Source of the DNA: CAUJGQ01 sp038325665
GTDB taxonomy: Bacteria; Chloroflexota; Dehalococcoidia; CAUJGQ01
Reading direction: 5' to 3'
DNA: 14,256 nt
Assembly: GCA_038325665.1 (NCBI GenBank)
Contig: JBBQJF010000109.1
Span: 1-14,256 of the forward strand
The notes beneath the pieces were generated by a model. That model made no database searches and was not told the DNA's origin. It worked only from the letters and a program-made list of their open reading frames with translations. Both the position numbers and the translations under genes were made by a program. Positions 1 to 6,062 of this stretch are shown in pieces (position 1 is the stretch's first letter; each line of letters begins with the position of its first letter).

Positions 1-342
1 GCCCGGCTCAAGTCCGCCCCGGCGAAAGTGACGCGGCGGGGCCAGCAGTACCAGGTGATGGGCGCGGCGTGGGGCGCGCCCGTCGCGCGGGTGGAGGTGC
101 AGATCGACGGCGGGCCGTGGACGGCGGCCACGCTGACCGAGGGCACCACCGGTGGCTTCGCCTGGCGGTTCTGGGAGCTGGCGTGGGGCGAGGTGGCGGC
201 GGGTGAGCATACCGTCACCTCGCGCGCCATCGACACCAGCGGCAATATCCAGCCGGCCCCGAGCGACCCCCCGATCGCCTCCAAGCGCACCTACTGGGAG
301 AGCACCGGCCAGATCACCCGCCGGGTGCGCATCCCGGCGTGA
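1..342 (+). CDS. Sulfite-oxidase-like molybdopterin oxidoreductase, C-terminal fragment
   Basis: The reading frame is open from the first base and ends at TGA 340-342, so only the last 113 residues are in the window and the start lies upstream. The fragment matches the Mo-co oxidoreductase dimerisation domain (immunoglobulin-like fold) that closes sulfite oxidase family enzymes. Visible hallmarks are 'GAAWGAPVARVEVQIDGG' followed by Trp, a Trp-rich strand (FAWRFWELAW), then 'GEHTVTSRAIDTSGNIQP' and an Arg-rich C-terminus. Family members oxidise sulfite or related small substrates, or act as SorA/YedY-like reductases, usually in the periplasm. The catalytic Moco domain is outside the window, so substrate and export signal cannot be judged. 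The fold assignment is confident; the exact enzyme is not. Confidence 0.85.
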   Translation, partial: ARLKSAPAKVTRRGQQYQVMGAAWGAPVARVEVQIDGGPWTAATLTEGTTGGFAWRFWELAWGEVAAGEHTVTSRAIDTSGNIQPAPSDPPIASKRTYWESTGQITRRVRIPA

Positions 343-364
343 CCAACCGCCCGACATCCTATAC

Positions 365-395
365 GAGAGGGCCGGGATCGATTGCCGGCCCTCTC
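365..395 (+). terminator. Strong hairpin after the molybdopterin enzyme gene
   Basis: A perfect 11-bp inverted repeat, GAGAGGGCCGG (365-375) and CCGGCCCTCTC (385-395), encloses a 9-base loop and begins 22 bases after the stop codon. The position and strength fit a transcription terminator. No run of T follows, so it may act as a factor-assisted terminator or simply as a 3'-end stabiliser. Confidence 0.55.
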
Positions 396-571
396 GCCCT
401 GCAATCCTCCATGGTTTCATCGACTGCCAGCTTCCATCGAAGACGAGCGAAGACGAGCGCCCGCCACGACCAGGACTGCCGACCAAGGTAGCGGGCGCCT
501 CCCGTACCGGTGTCGCGCCGGCCCACCGACCACAAGGACGTTCGCGACCTCCTGGTTACTGGATATGGTGA

Positions 572-591
572 GGTCATCATCACTGGTGACC
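572..591. promoter_or_regulatory. Imperfect 20-bp palindrome upstream of the small gene at 617
   Basis: GGTCA (572-576) and TGACC (587-591) form an inverted repeat around a 10-base centre, 25 bases before the start codon at 617. Seven of ten half-site positions are symmetric. The size and place suit a dimeric-regulator operator, but no regulator can be named and chance is not excluded. Confidence 0.25.
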
Positions 592-616
592 ATACATTCG
601 GCCAGGAGGCATACCC

Positions 617-1099
617 ATGTCGAACAGAATCATCGGATCGAAAGCGTCGGGCCACGAAACGTTCACCGTGACGGCAACGCTTTTGGTTGCCCGCTTGGCG
701 GAAGACAACGCCATCGAACTTCACATCGCCGGCCCCGCCGATCCGTCCACGACGCGACGCGTCACGCTCGCGGCCGGCTCATCGGAACCACACGGCCAGC
801 GCATGCGTCGAGCACGCGAGGCATTTATCGACACCATTGGATCACCGTCGTTCGAGGGCTTCATGCTGCTGTACGGCAAGGCTCGGTTGACGCTCGTGGC
901 CGCCGGACCGCGACTCCATGTCCTCGACTTTGTCGCTCTCGACAGCGTGGCACCGTCGCCGTATGCACGCCACACGCTTGCGCCGCGCGGACATGCACGG
1001 ATGCCGTCCGCGGCGCATCGTTCGGGACATTGGCAGCGGTTCTCACTCATGTCCCGCGCGCGCGGGCGGCGGGGCCACTTTTCCCGGCACGCGGCGTGA
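617..1099 (+). CDS. Small protein of unknown function (160 aa)
   Basis: The start is well supported: AGGAGG at 604-609 lies seven bases before ATG 617. I do not recognise the protein with confidence. Residues about 18-110 have an alternating hydrophobic pattern typical of a beta-rich domain ('VTATLLVARLAED', 'IELHIAGPADPSTTRRVTL'), then a helix 'MRRAREAFIDTIGSP' and further strands. The order resembles a family of small secreted or stress-related bacterial proteins in which an 'IHL.I.DP.DPS.TM.VE' strand pair precedes an 'AR.AF....G.P' helix and a C-terminal HGQTG motif, but that C-terminal motif is missing here. The last 40 residues are Arg/His-rich and look like read-through into non-family sequence, and a repeat cluster starts directly after the stop. 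It may therefore be a divergent or 3'-damaged member. No signal peptide is evident. Confidence 0.6.
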   Translation: MSNRIIGSKASGHETFTVTATLLVARLAEDNAIELHIAGPADPSTTRRVTLAAGSSEPHGQRMRRAREAFIDTIGSPSFEGFMLLYGKARLTLVAAGPRLHVLDFVALDSVAPSPYARHTLAPRGHARMPSAAHRSGHWQRFSLMSRARGRRGHFSRHAA

Positions 1100-1103
1100 G
1101 GCG

Positions 1104-1283
1104 CCACCTCTCCCCCAACCCCTCCCCTTGCAGGGGAGGGGTGTCACGGGTGCGTGCGGTTTCTGTAAGAGCGAGTTCACGCCCGGCCTGCTCACGCGCA
1201 AGGTTATAGGTGGGCGACACAGAAACCGGACACACCCGCGGTCCCCGCCACCCCCTTCCCTTGCAGGGAAGGGGGCCGGGGCG
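1104..1283. repeat. Modular palindromic repeat element, double hairpin with inverted arms
   Basis: The element starts with a left module (1104-1141) whose hairpin pairs CCCCTCCCCT (1119-1128) with AGGGGAGGGG (1132-1141) around TGC. It ends with a right module whose hairpin pairs CCCCCTTCCCT (1251-1261) with AGGGAAGGGGG (1265-1275), again around TGC. Between them lie a second pair of inverted arms, 1145-1166 and 1219-1240 (19 of 22 positions complementary), enclosing 52 bases. The left module begins with the same 'cacctctccccc' sequence as the repeat at 11256. It looks like a non-coding MITE- or REP-like unit; no transposase is present. Confidence 0.75.
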
Positions 1284-1318
1284 TTCCACCGTGCTCATGG
1301 GAATGAGCTATTCGTCCG

Positions 1319-1360
1319 TCACCCCCTTTCCTTGCAGGGAAGGGGGCCGGGGGTTAGGTC
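1319..1360. repeat. Solitary right module of the GC-rich hairpin repeat
   Basis: CCCCCTTTCCT (1322-1332) pairs with AGGGAAGGGGG (1336-1346) around TGC with one G-T mismatch, followed by the tail 'ccgggggttaggtc' also seen at 6005-6019 and 11371-11385. It lies between the element at 1104-1283 and the malic enzyme gene. An open reading frame from 1210 runs through it, but that frame is repeat translation and not part of the enzyme. Confidence 0.7.
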
Positions 1361-1395
1361 GCCTCGCCTCCCTACTCTCTATTCCCTGCCTGAGC

Positions 1396-1401
1396 TATGC
1401 T
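1396..1401 (+). promoter_or_regulatory. Candidate -10 element for a leaderless malic enzyme transcript
   Basis: TATGCT (1396-1401) fits the TANNNT form of a -10 box and is followed by six bases and then ATG 1408. Transcription starting about seven bases after such a box would begin at the start codon itself. No Shine-Dalgarno sequence precedes ATG 1408, which agrees with a leaderless message. No clear -35 box is visible. Confidence 0.4.
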
Positions 1402-1407
1402 CACGAT

Positions 1408-2796
1408 ATGCAACTGCCGCAATTCTCACGGACTATCCGGGTGCGCAACGACAACCGCGTCGGGGTGCTTGCCTCCGTGCTCGGCCTGATCGCCAATCAT
1501 GGCGCGGGGCTTGGCGATATTCGCATCGTCTCGACCGGGCGGCTGCATGTCGTGCGCGACATCGATATCGTGATCGACTCGGCCGAGGCGCTCGCGGCGA
1601 TGCTGGCCGAGATCGCCGCCTTCCCCGCCACCGTGGTGGTGGAGGTGCGCGACGAGGTGCTCGACGCGCACGACGGCGGCAAGCTGCGAACTGTTGCCGC
1701 CTTCCCGGTCAATAGCCGCCGCGACCTGTCGCTGGTCTACACACCCGGCGTCGGTGAGGTCGCGCGCCGCATTGCCGCCGACCCGAGTGCCGCCAACCGC
1801 TATACCGTCATCGGCAACGCCGTCGCGGTCGTGACCGACGGCTCGGCGGTGCTCGGTCTGGGCAACCTCGGCCCGCGGGCGGCGATGCCGGTGATGGAGG
1901 GCAAGTGCGCTCTGATGGCCGAACTGGCCGGCGTGTACGCCGTGCCCATCTTGCTCGGCGCCCACGACGATGACGAAATCGTGCGCACCGTCGCCGCGAT
2001 CGCGCCGACCTTCGGCGTGATCCAACTCGAAGACATCGCCGCGCCGCGCTGCTTCGGCATCGAGGAGGAGATCGCGCGCCGGGTGGACGGCCCGGTGTTC
2101 CACGACGACCAGCATGGCACCGCCGCCGTGACCCTTGCCGCCATGCTTAACGCCACCTCGCTCGCCGGTCTGTCGCTGTCGGGGCTGCGCATCGGGCAGA
2201 TCGGCCTCGGCGCGGCGGGACTGGCGATCGCCCGCGCTATCATGCACGCCGCCGGCCAGCCGGTGCTGGGCGCCGATATCAGCGACGACGCGCTCACACG
2301 GCTGCGCGCGGCCGGTGGACTGCCGTCCACCCTGGATGAGATCATGGCGACGTGCGATGTGGTCGTCGCGACGACCGGGCAGCCGGGACTCATCCGGCCC
2401 GAACAGGTACGTTCTGGTCAAATCATCTTCGCTCTCTCCAATCCACGACCCGAGATCGCGCCGGAGGAGGCGCAGGCCGCGGGCGCGCGCATCGCCGAGG
2501 GCGGCGCGATGATCAACAACCTGCTGTGCTACCCCGGTATCTGCCGCGGCATGCTCGACGCCGGCGCGGCGCGTGCAGCCCCGTCGCTGTTCCTGGCAGC
2601 CAGCCGCGCGCTGGTCGCGCTGACGCCGGCGGGCCAGTTACTGCCCGATCCGCTCGACCGCGCCGTGCATCGCGGCGTCGCCCGAGCCGTCGCCCAGGCC
2701 GCGATCGACGAGGGCGTCGCCCGCCGTGAGCTTGATCGCGACTACTTTGAAGCGGCCGATGGCGAGCGGCAGATGCGCGGCAGACGGCAGTCTTGA
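1408..2796 (+). CDS. NAD(P)-dependent malic enzyme with N-terminal ACT domain
   Basis: This 462-residue enzyme should decarboxylate malate oxidatively to pyruvate and CO2 with reduction of NAD(P), linking the TCA cycle to pyruvate metabolism in the cytosol. Residues about 8-85 form an ACT domain ('RTIRVRNDNRVGVLASVLGLI'), a ligand-binding regulatory module seen in a subgroup of bacterial malic enzymes. The malic N-domain follows with Tyr111 in 'SLVYTPGVGEV', 'TDGSAVLGLGNLGP' (143-156), the catalytic Lys166 in 'MEGKC', metal ligands Glu208/Asp209 in 'QLEDI' and Asp233/Asp234 in 'FHDDQHGTAAV'. The NAD domain has the Rossmann motif 'GLGAAG' (266-271) and 'SNPRPE' (344-349). All key residues are present. 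I chose ATG 1408 because family homology begins there; the longer frame from 1210 translates repeats. Cofactor preference is not determined. Confidence 0.95.
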   Translation: MQLPQFSRTIRVRNDNRVGVLASVLGLIANHGAGLGDIRIVSTGRLHVVRDIDIVIDSAEALAAMLAEIAAFPATVVVEVRDEVLDAHDGGKLRTVAAFPVNSRRDLSLVYTPGVGEVARRIAADPSAANRYTVIGNAVAVVTDGSAVLGLGNLGPRAAMPVMEGKCALMAELAGVYAVPILLGAHDDDEIVRTVAAIAPTFGVIQLEDIAAPRCFGIEEEIARRVDGPVFHDDQHGTAAVTLAAMLNATSLAGLSLSGLRIGQIGLGAAGLAIARAIMHAAGQPVLGADISDDALTRLRAAGGLPSTLDEIMATCDVVVATTGQPGLIRPEQVRSGQIIFALSNPRPEIAPEEAQAAGARIAEGGAMINNLLCYPGICRGMLDAGAARAAPSLFLAASRALVALTPAGQLLPDPLDRAVHRGVARAVAQAAIDEGVARRELDRDYFEAADGERQMRGRRQS

Positions 2797-2847
2797 TAGC
2801 AGCGACCGGCGATAGGCCGGGAGGAATCCTCTGCTGTGAACCATTAC

Positions 2848-2877
2848 CGGCGGGCCGCGACTCCGCGTCTCCCGCCG
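2848..2877 (+). terminator. Hairpin between the malic enzyme and transporter genes
   Basis: CGGCGGG (2848-2854) pairs with CCCGCCG (2871-2877), and the loop can form a further short GCG/CGC pairing. It lies 51 bases after the malic enzyme stop and 86 before the next start. No T-tract follows, so termination is only a possibility. Confidence 0.35.
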
Positions 2878-2963
2878 ACCGATCATGCAACCGGAGCACA
2901 CGGCGCCCTTTTGCCGGTCGCACGAGGGTCGCACCACACCTGGATGTTCGCCGGGGACGATGA

Positions 2964-3947
2964 ATGATTGGAGAGGCGGCAGCGCTGGCCTCCGCGCTGC
3001 TATGGGCGGCGAGCACCATCCTGATGGGGTCGCAATCCGCCCGCGTCCCGGCGGTGCTGATCTCGGCGCTGCGGCTACTGTTCGGGGCCGCGTTCGTCAT
3101 GGCAGTTGCCGCCATTCTGGTGCTCACGGGGGCGGCGAAGTTGCCGGCGGCCGGCCGCGCCCTGGAGATGGCAGGCTCGGGCGCGCTGGGATTTGGCATC
3201 GGCGACACGATGTACATCGCCAGCCTGCGCCGCATCGGTGTCAGCCGGGCCTTTCCAATCTCGACGGCGATCTATCCGCTGCTCACGTTCGTGCTGGCGG
3301 TGACTCTGCTGGGCGAGACGATCACACCCTCGGTCGCGGCCGGCGCCGCGCTGACCATGCTCGGGCTCTGTCTGGTGGTGTTAGGTGGCGGCGACACGCG
3401 GCACGAAGCGCCCGCGCCCACGCGGTCAGGCGGCCAACTGCAACAATCCGTCGTGGGCGCCGTCGCCGCTCTCCCGCCGGCAGTCCTCTGCTCCCAGCCT
3501 CCACCGCCCAACCCGCGCCGCGATCGATGGATCGGGCTGGCGTTGGTCGCCGGTGCGGCGGCGCTGTGGGCGGTGGCATCCGTGTGGCTGCGCTCGGCCG
3601 CCGAGGGCGAGCAGCCACTGGTGGTACAGGCGGTGCGCATGCCGGCGGCGCTGATCGTGACGGCGGTGATCGCACGGCACGGCGGCTACCGACTCGAACC
3701 GCTGCGCTACGGCGGTCGCAACCTGGTGTCGATGCTGTTCACCGGGGTGGTGGGCACCGGCATCGGCAGCCTGCTGTTCGTGATCGCGCTCCAGGACGCG
3801 GGCGCGGCGCGGACCGCCGTGCTGTCCTCGACCGCGCCGTTGTTCGGGCTGCCGATGGCGGCATTGTGGTTGGGCGAGCGGGTCACACCGCAGGTGATGC
3901 TCGGTACCGTGCTGTCGATCATCGGCATCTGGCTCGTGATCGTCTGA
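2964..3947 (+). CDS. EamA/DMT-family membrane transporter
   Basis: This 327-residue protein is built from two homologous EamA halves (about 1-141 and 188-327), giving about ten transmembrane helices in the inner membrane. The duplication is visible: 'ALLWAASTI' near residue 11 matches 'ALWAVASVW' near 200. The end of half one (LRRIGVSRAFPISTAIYPLL, then 'LLGETITPSVAAGAALTMLG') matches half two ('LQDAGAARTAVLSSTAPLFG', then 'WLGERVTPQVMLGTVLSIIG'). Family members are drug/metabolite transporters that usually export small molecules such as amino acids or metabolites; the substrate here is unknown. GGGGA at 2953-2957 precedes ATG 2964 by six bases. The linker 142-187 is longer than usual, hydrophilic and Pro-rich, so it should be exposed rather than in the membrane. 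It lies downstream of the malic enzyme on the same strand, but a functional tie is unproven. Confidence 0.9.
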   Translation: MIGEAAALASALLWAASTILMGSQSARVPAVLISALRLLFGAAFVMAVAAILVLTGAAKLPAAGRALEMAGSGALGFGIGDTMYIASLRRIGVSRAFPISTAIYPLLTFVLAVTLLGETITPSVAAGAALTMLGLCLVVLGGGDTRHEAPAPTRSGGQLQQSVVGAVAALPPAVLCSQPPPPNPRRDRWIGLALVAGAAALWAVASVWLRSAAEGEQPLVVQAVRMPAALIVTAVIARHGGYRLEPLRYGGRNLVSMLFTGVVGTGIGSLLFVIALQDAGAARTAVLSSTAPLFGLPMAALWLGERVTPQVMLGTVLSIIGIWLVIV

Positions 3948-4012
3948 CACCGCGAGGCGGTCCGGCAGCCGAGCGCCAGTGTGTCATCATATGTCGGTTT
4001 TCACGCATACGC

Positions 4013-4085
4013 GGGCGATTCACCGGGTCGCCCCGACGCGCGAACACGGACAGCCCCTGTAGGGACAACCCGGTGGGCAACCCTC
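4013..4085. repeat. Inverted-repeat element of the GGGCGACCC family
   Basis: The left end carries GGGCGA and TCGCCC around a 9-base loop (4013-4033). The right end (4059-4085, 'gtagggacaacccggtgggc') is a diverged, inverted copy of the same unit. The pair forms a roughly 73-bp element in the convergent spacer between the transporter and the LLM oxidoreductase genes. Related units occur at 5257-5316 and 9632-9655. No coding capacity. Confidence 0.65.
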
Positions 4086-4121
4086 CCGCGCGGACAACCT
4101 GACGGCTGGTCTGTGAACGCA

Positions 4122-5186
4122 TCAGGCCGGTCCAACGGCTCGACCCTGCAACGTCTCGATCAGCGCGCCGGGATCGACGGGAACGTCGCGGTGGTACAAG
4201 GCGATCCGGTTCACCAAACCATCGAATCTGGCCCGCAATTTACCGGGGATCTCCTCGGGACGGCCGACGATCGCGTACGTGTCGAGCATCTCATCGGTGA
4301 TCACCGAGCCGAGGTCATCCCAGCGATTAGTCACGGTCATCTCGTGCAACTTGGCGGGCACATCGCCCCAGCCGTGCAGCTCCAGGATCGGCGCGTAGGT
4401 GCGTGTCGAGGCGTAGTACGCGATCTGGCGCTTGACGACCTCCGTCCAGTGGCGCACCTCGTCGTCATCGCGACCGGTGACCACGAACGGCTGCACGCAC
4501 AACTCGATGCTGGAGAGAGGTCGCCCGACGCGATCTGCACCGTGCCGGAGCGCCGGCAGAACCATGTCGGTGAGATAGGCGCGACTGTTGAGCGGATGGA
4601 CGAAGAAGCCGTCGCACTGCTCCCCCGCCAGCCGGCACATGTAGGGGTTGACCCCCGCGAGGTAGACCGGCACGCCCGCCGGCCGCCCGGCCCAATCGAT
4701 GAACGGCCGGCGCAGCGGCTCGCGCCGCGAACTCGGCGTGATCAGCGTGTACTGATAATGCTCGCCGCGAAACGCGGCCGGCCCGCCCCCCTGCCACGAG
4801 TCGAAGATCGCACGCAGGCAGGCCACGTAGTCCCTCATCCGTGGACCCGGCGCCGTCCACGGCACCGAGAAGCGGCGCTCGATATGGCCCTTGACCTGGG
4901 AGCCAAGCCCGAGGATGAACCGTCCGCCGCTGCCCTCGGCTAGATCCCATGCGATCTGCGCCGTGATAATCGGCGCACGCGGGAAGGCGATGGCGATGGC
5001 GGTGCCAAACTGAACACGCTCGGTGTTCGCCGCGAGGATCGCAAGGCGCAGAAACGGGTCGCGGCTGCCGGCCTCGGACATCCACACGCCCGCGTACCCG
5101 GACGCCTCCGCCACCCGCGCCGCCGCTGCCACCCCTCCAAGCTCTGCCCCCTCACCGGTAAGGGTCGTATCCACCGCGATCGTCAT
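4122..5186 (-). CDS. LLM-class (luciferase-like, probably F420-dependent) oxidoreductase
   Basis: The 354-residue product has the TIM-barrel plan of the luciferase-like monooxygenase superfamily. It begins with a short barrel strand, then 'AARVAEASGYAGVWMSEAGSRDPF' (22-45, split here), 'RVQFGTAIAIAFPRAPIITA' (57-76) and 'GGRFILGLGSQVKGHIERRF' (87-106). Further on come 'PRMRDYVACLRAIFDSW' (115-131) and 'GVPVYLAGVNPYMCRLAGE' (171-189). The 'GLGSQVKGHIERR' region is typical of the F420-using branch rather than the FMN monooxygenases, but this is inferred from sequence feel, not tested. A Shine-Dalgarno-like AGAAAGAGG (plus coordinates 5195-5203) lies eight bases before ATG 5186. It is the last gene of the minus-strand series behind the CoA-transferase and thioesterase and may oxidise or reduce the shared substrate. 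Confidence 0.9.
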   Translation of the reverse strand: MTIAVDTTLTGEGAELGGVAAAARVAEASGYAGVWMSEAGSRDPFLRLAILAANTERVQFGTAIAIAFPRAPIITAQIAWDLAEGSGGRFILGLGSQVKGHIERRFSVPWTAPGPRMRDYVACLRAIFDSWQGGGPAAFRGEHYQYTLITPSSRREPLRRPFIDWAGRPAGVPVYLAGVNPYMCRLAGEQCDGFFVHPLNSRAYLTDMVLPALRHGADRVGRPLSSIELCVQPFVVTGRDDDEVRHWTEVVKRQIAYYASTRTYAPILELHGWGDVPAKLHEMTVTNRWDDLGSVITDEMLDTYAIVGRPEEIPGKLRARFDGLVNRIALYHRDVPVDPGALIETLQGRAVGPA

Positions 5187-5256
5187 CTCGTGTGCCTCTT
5201 TCTCGGATCACCAACATCCCTCATGCGTTGTCGGACCAGCCCGATAGATATCTCAA

Positions 5257-5316
5257 GTCCGAGGGCGACCCACCGGGTCAGGCATCACGGGTCCGAGGGC
5301 GACCCACCGGGTCGCC
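5257..5316. repeat. Tandem pair of GGGCGACCC-family units
   Basis: A perfect 23-bp direct repeat, beginning 'gtccgagggcgaccc', occurs at 5257-5279 and 5291-5313 with a 34-bp period. The second copy completes a hairpin GGCGACCC/GGGTCGCC. The pair lies in the 182-bp spacer between the thioesterase stop and the LLM oxidoreductase start, so it would be within the transcript if the two genes are co-transcribed. Confidence 0.75.
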
Positions 5317-5357
5317 GCTACCGGAGACCACTGACCCAATCCTTGGTCCGCGACCGC

Positions 5358-5384
5358 CGCCGCGATCGTCACGAGATCGCGGCG
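5358..5384 (-). terminator. Perfect hairpin containing the thioesterase stop codon
   Basis: CGCCGCGATC (5358-5367) and GATCGCGGCG (5375-5384) form a 10-bp perfect stem with a 7-base loop. The thioesterase TGA (plus coordinates 5369-5371) lies in the loop. It could stabilise or end the transcript; no T-run follows. Confidence 0.4.
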
Positions 5385-5878
5385 TGCGTCGTCACCGCAT
5401 GAGCGTACAACGTGCCGTCGGGTCCGGTGACGCGCGCCTGGGCGGTGATGAACCGCTTGCCCTGATGCACGACTTCCGCCTCGCAGCGCAGTTGGCCGGT
5501 GTCGAGGCGCGCCGCGCGCACGAAGGTCGTGTGCAGATCGACCGTGGCTGCCAAGGCGCCGGCCGGCAGCACGGTCGATACCGCCGCGCCGAAGGTCGCC
5601 TCGATCAGACACGCGATGATGCCGCCGTGGACACCCTCGTAGTGATTCAGGTGGTACGGACCCGGGGTCAGCGTCAGCACCGCCCGCCCCGGCGCCGCCT
5701 CGCGGTGCTCCCAGCCGACCAACGCTCCAGCGGGAGCGGGCGGCAGATCCCCCGTGGTCAGCGCCCGCATCGCCGCCAGGCCTGACATCGCCTGGCGGCG
5801 GGCGCGAAGTCGGGCCGGATCGTCCCATGTCACGGTGCGCGTACGCGGCGAATCGGTCACATCGGTCACATCGGTCAT
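5369..5878 (-). CDS. PaaI-like hot-dog-fold acyl-CoA thioesterase
   Basis: The 169-residue product belongs to the PaaI/4HBT-type hot-dog thioesterases, which hydrolyse acyl-CoA or aryl-CoA to the free acid and CoA, in the cytosol as multimers. The N-terminal 45 residues are helical and variable. The fold starts near residue 50 and shows 'LNHYEGVHGGIIACLIEATFG' split over 77-97, with HGG at 84-86 and acidic Glu93 on the central helix, where PaaI enzymes carry the catalytic Asp/Glu. It is followed by 'DLHTTFVRAARLDTG' (114-128) and the strand series 'CEAEVVHQGKRFITAQARV' (132-150). ATG 5878 is preceded by a GGG-containing purine stretch about eight bases upstream. A threefold 9-bp repeat encodes MTDVTDVTD at the start. 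It lies between the CoA-transferase and the LLM oxidoreductase on the same strand, which suits editing or release of a CoA intermediate. Confidence 0.88.
   Translation of the reverse strand: MTDVTDVTDSPRTRTVTWDDPARLRARRQAMSGLAAMRALTTGDLPPAPAGALVGWEHREAAPGRAVLTLTPGPYHLNHYEGVHGGIIACLIEATFGAAVSTVLPAGALAATVDLHTTFVRAARLDTGQLRCEAEVVHQGKRFITAQARVTGPDGTLYAHAVTTHAAIS
5852..5878 (-). repeat. Threefold 9-bp tandem repeat at the thioesterase start
   Basis: The unit atcggtca(c/t) occurs three times in direct succession and encodes three TDV-type triplets right after the start codon. The unit is a multiple of three, so gain or loss would only change N-terminal length. Confidence 0.7.
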
Positions 5879-5950
5879 CGGCGGACCCTGCCTTACGTTC
5901 AGTGTTCATGAGAGTCTCTCATGCCTCATGGGGGCGCCACCGAACGATCT

Positions 5951-6019
5951 AACGTTCTCCCCCTTCCCTTGCAGCCGCGTCCCGGCCTGCCGGGGGGAAG
6001 GGGGCCGGGGGGTTAGGTC
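5951..6019. repeat. Right module of the GC-rich hairpin repeat with expanded loop
   Basis: CCCCCTTCCC (5959-5968) pairs with GGGAAGGGGG (5995-6004). The usual TGC loop is replaced by 26 bases containing 'ccgcgtcccggcctgc', as if a short segment were inserted into the loop. The entry 'gttctccccc' and the tail 'ccggggggttaggtc' match the repeat at 11342-11385. It lies between the CoA-transferase stop and the thioesterase start. Confidence 0.7.
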
Positions 6020-6062
6020 TTCACGCGATCGCCGCGGTACGCGAACCACTCCCGCCCGCCGA

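Noticed and set aside
1104..1360. CRISPR array
   Set aside because: Repeats are palindromic, few and modular, with irregular spacing and no uniform spacers or cas genes.
1210..1407. Upstream extension of the malic enzyme frame to 1210
   Set aside because: It translates the GC-rich hairpin repeats into a Pro/Gly/Arg-rich peptide; family homology starts at ATG 1408.
1426..2421. Long open frame on the minus strand (331 aa)
   Set aside because: It is opposite the malic enzyme, His/Arg/Gly-rich and without family motifs; a product of GC-rich codon bias.
2924..2945. T-box-like motif (gagggtcgcaccac) upstream of the transporter
   Set aside because: The core T-box consensus requires a TGG-type sequence that is not matched, no specifier stem is evident, and the downstream gene is not a typical T-box target.
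2885..4102. 405-aa plus-strand open frame over the transporter
   Set aside because: It is Arg/Gly-rich and out of frame with the clear EamA transporter, and ends in the repeat at 4013-4085.
5253..5909. 218-aa open frame on the minus strand
   Set aside because: It overlaps the thioesterase in another frame and runs through the repeat at 5257-5316; composition is non-protein-like.
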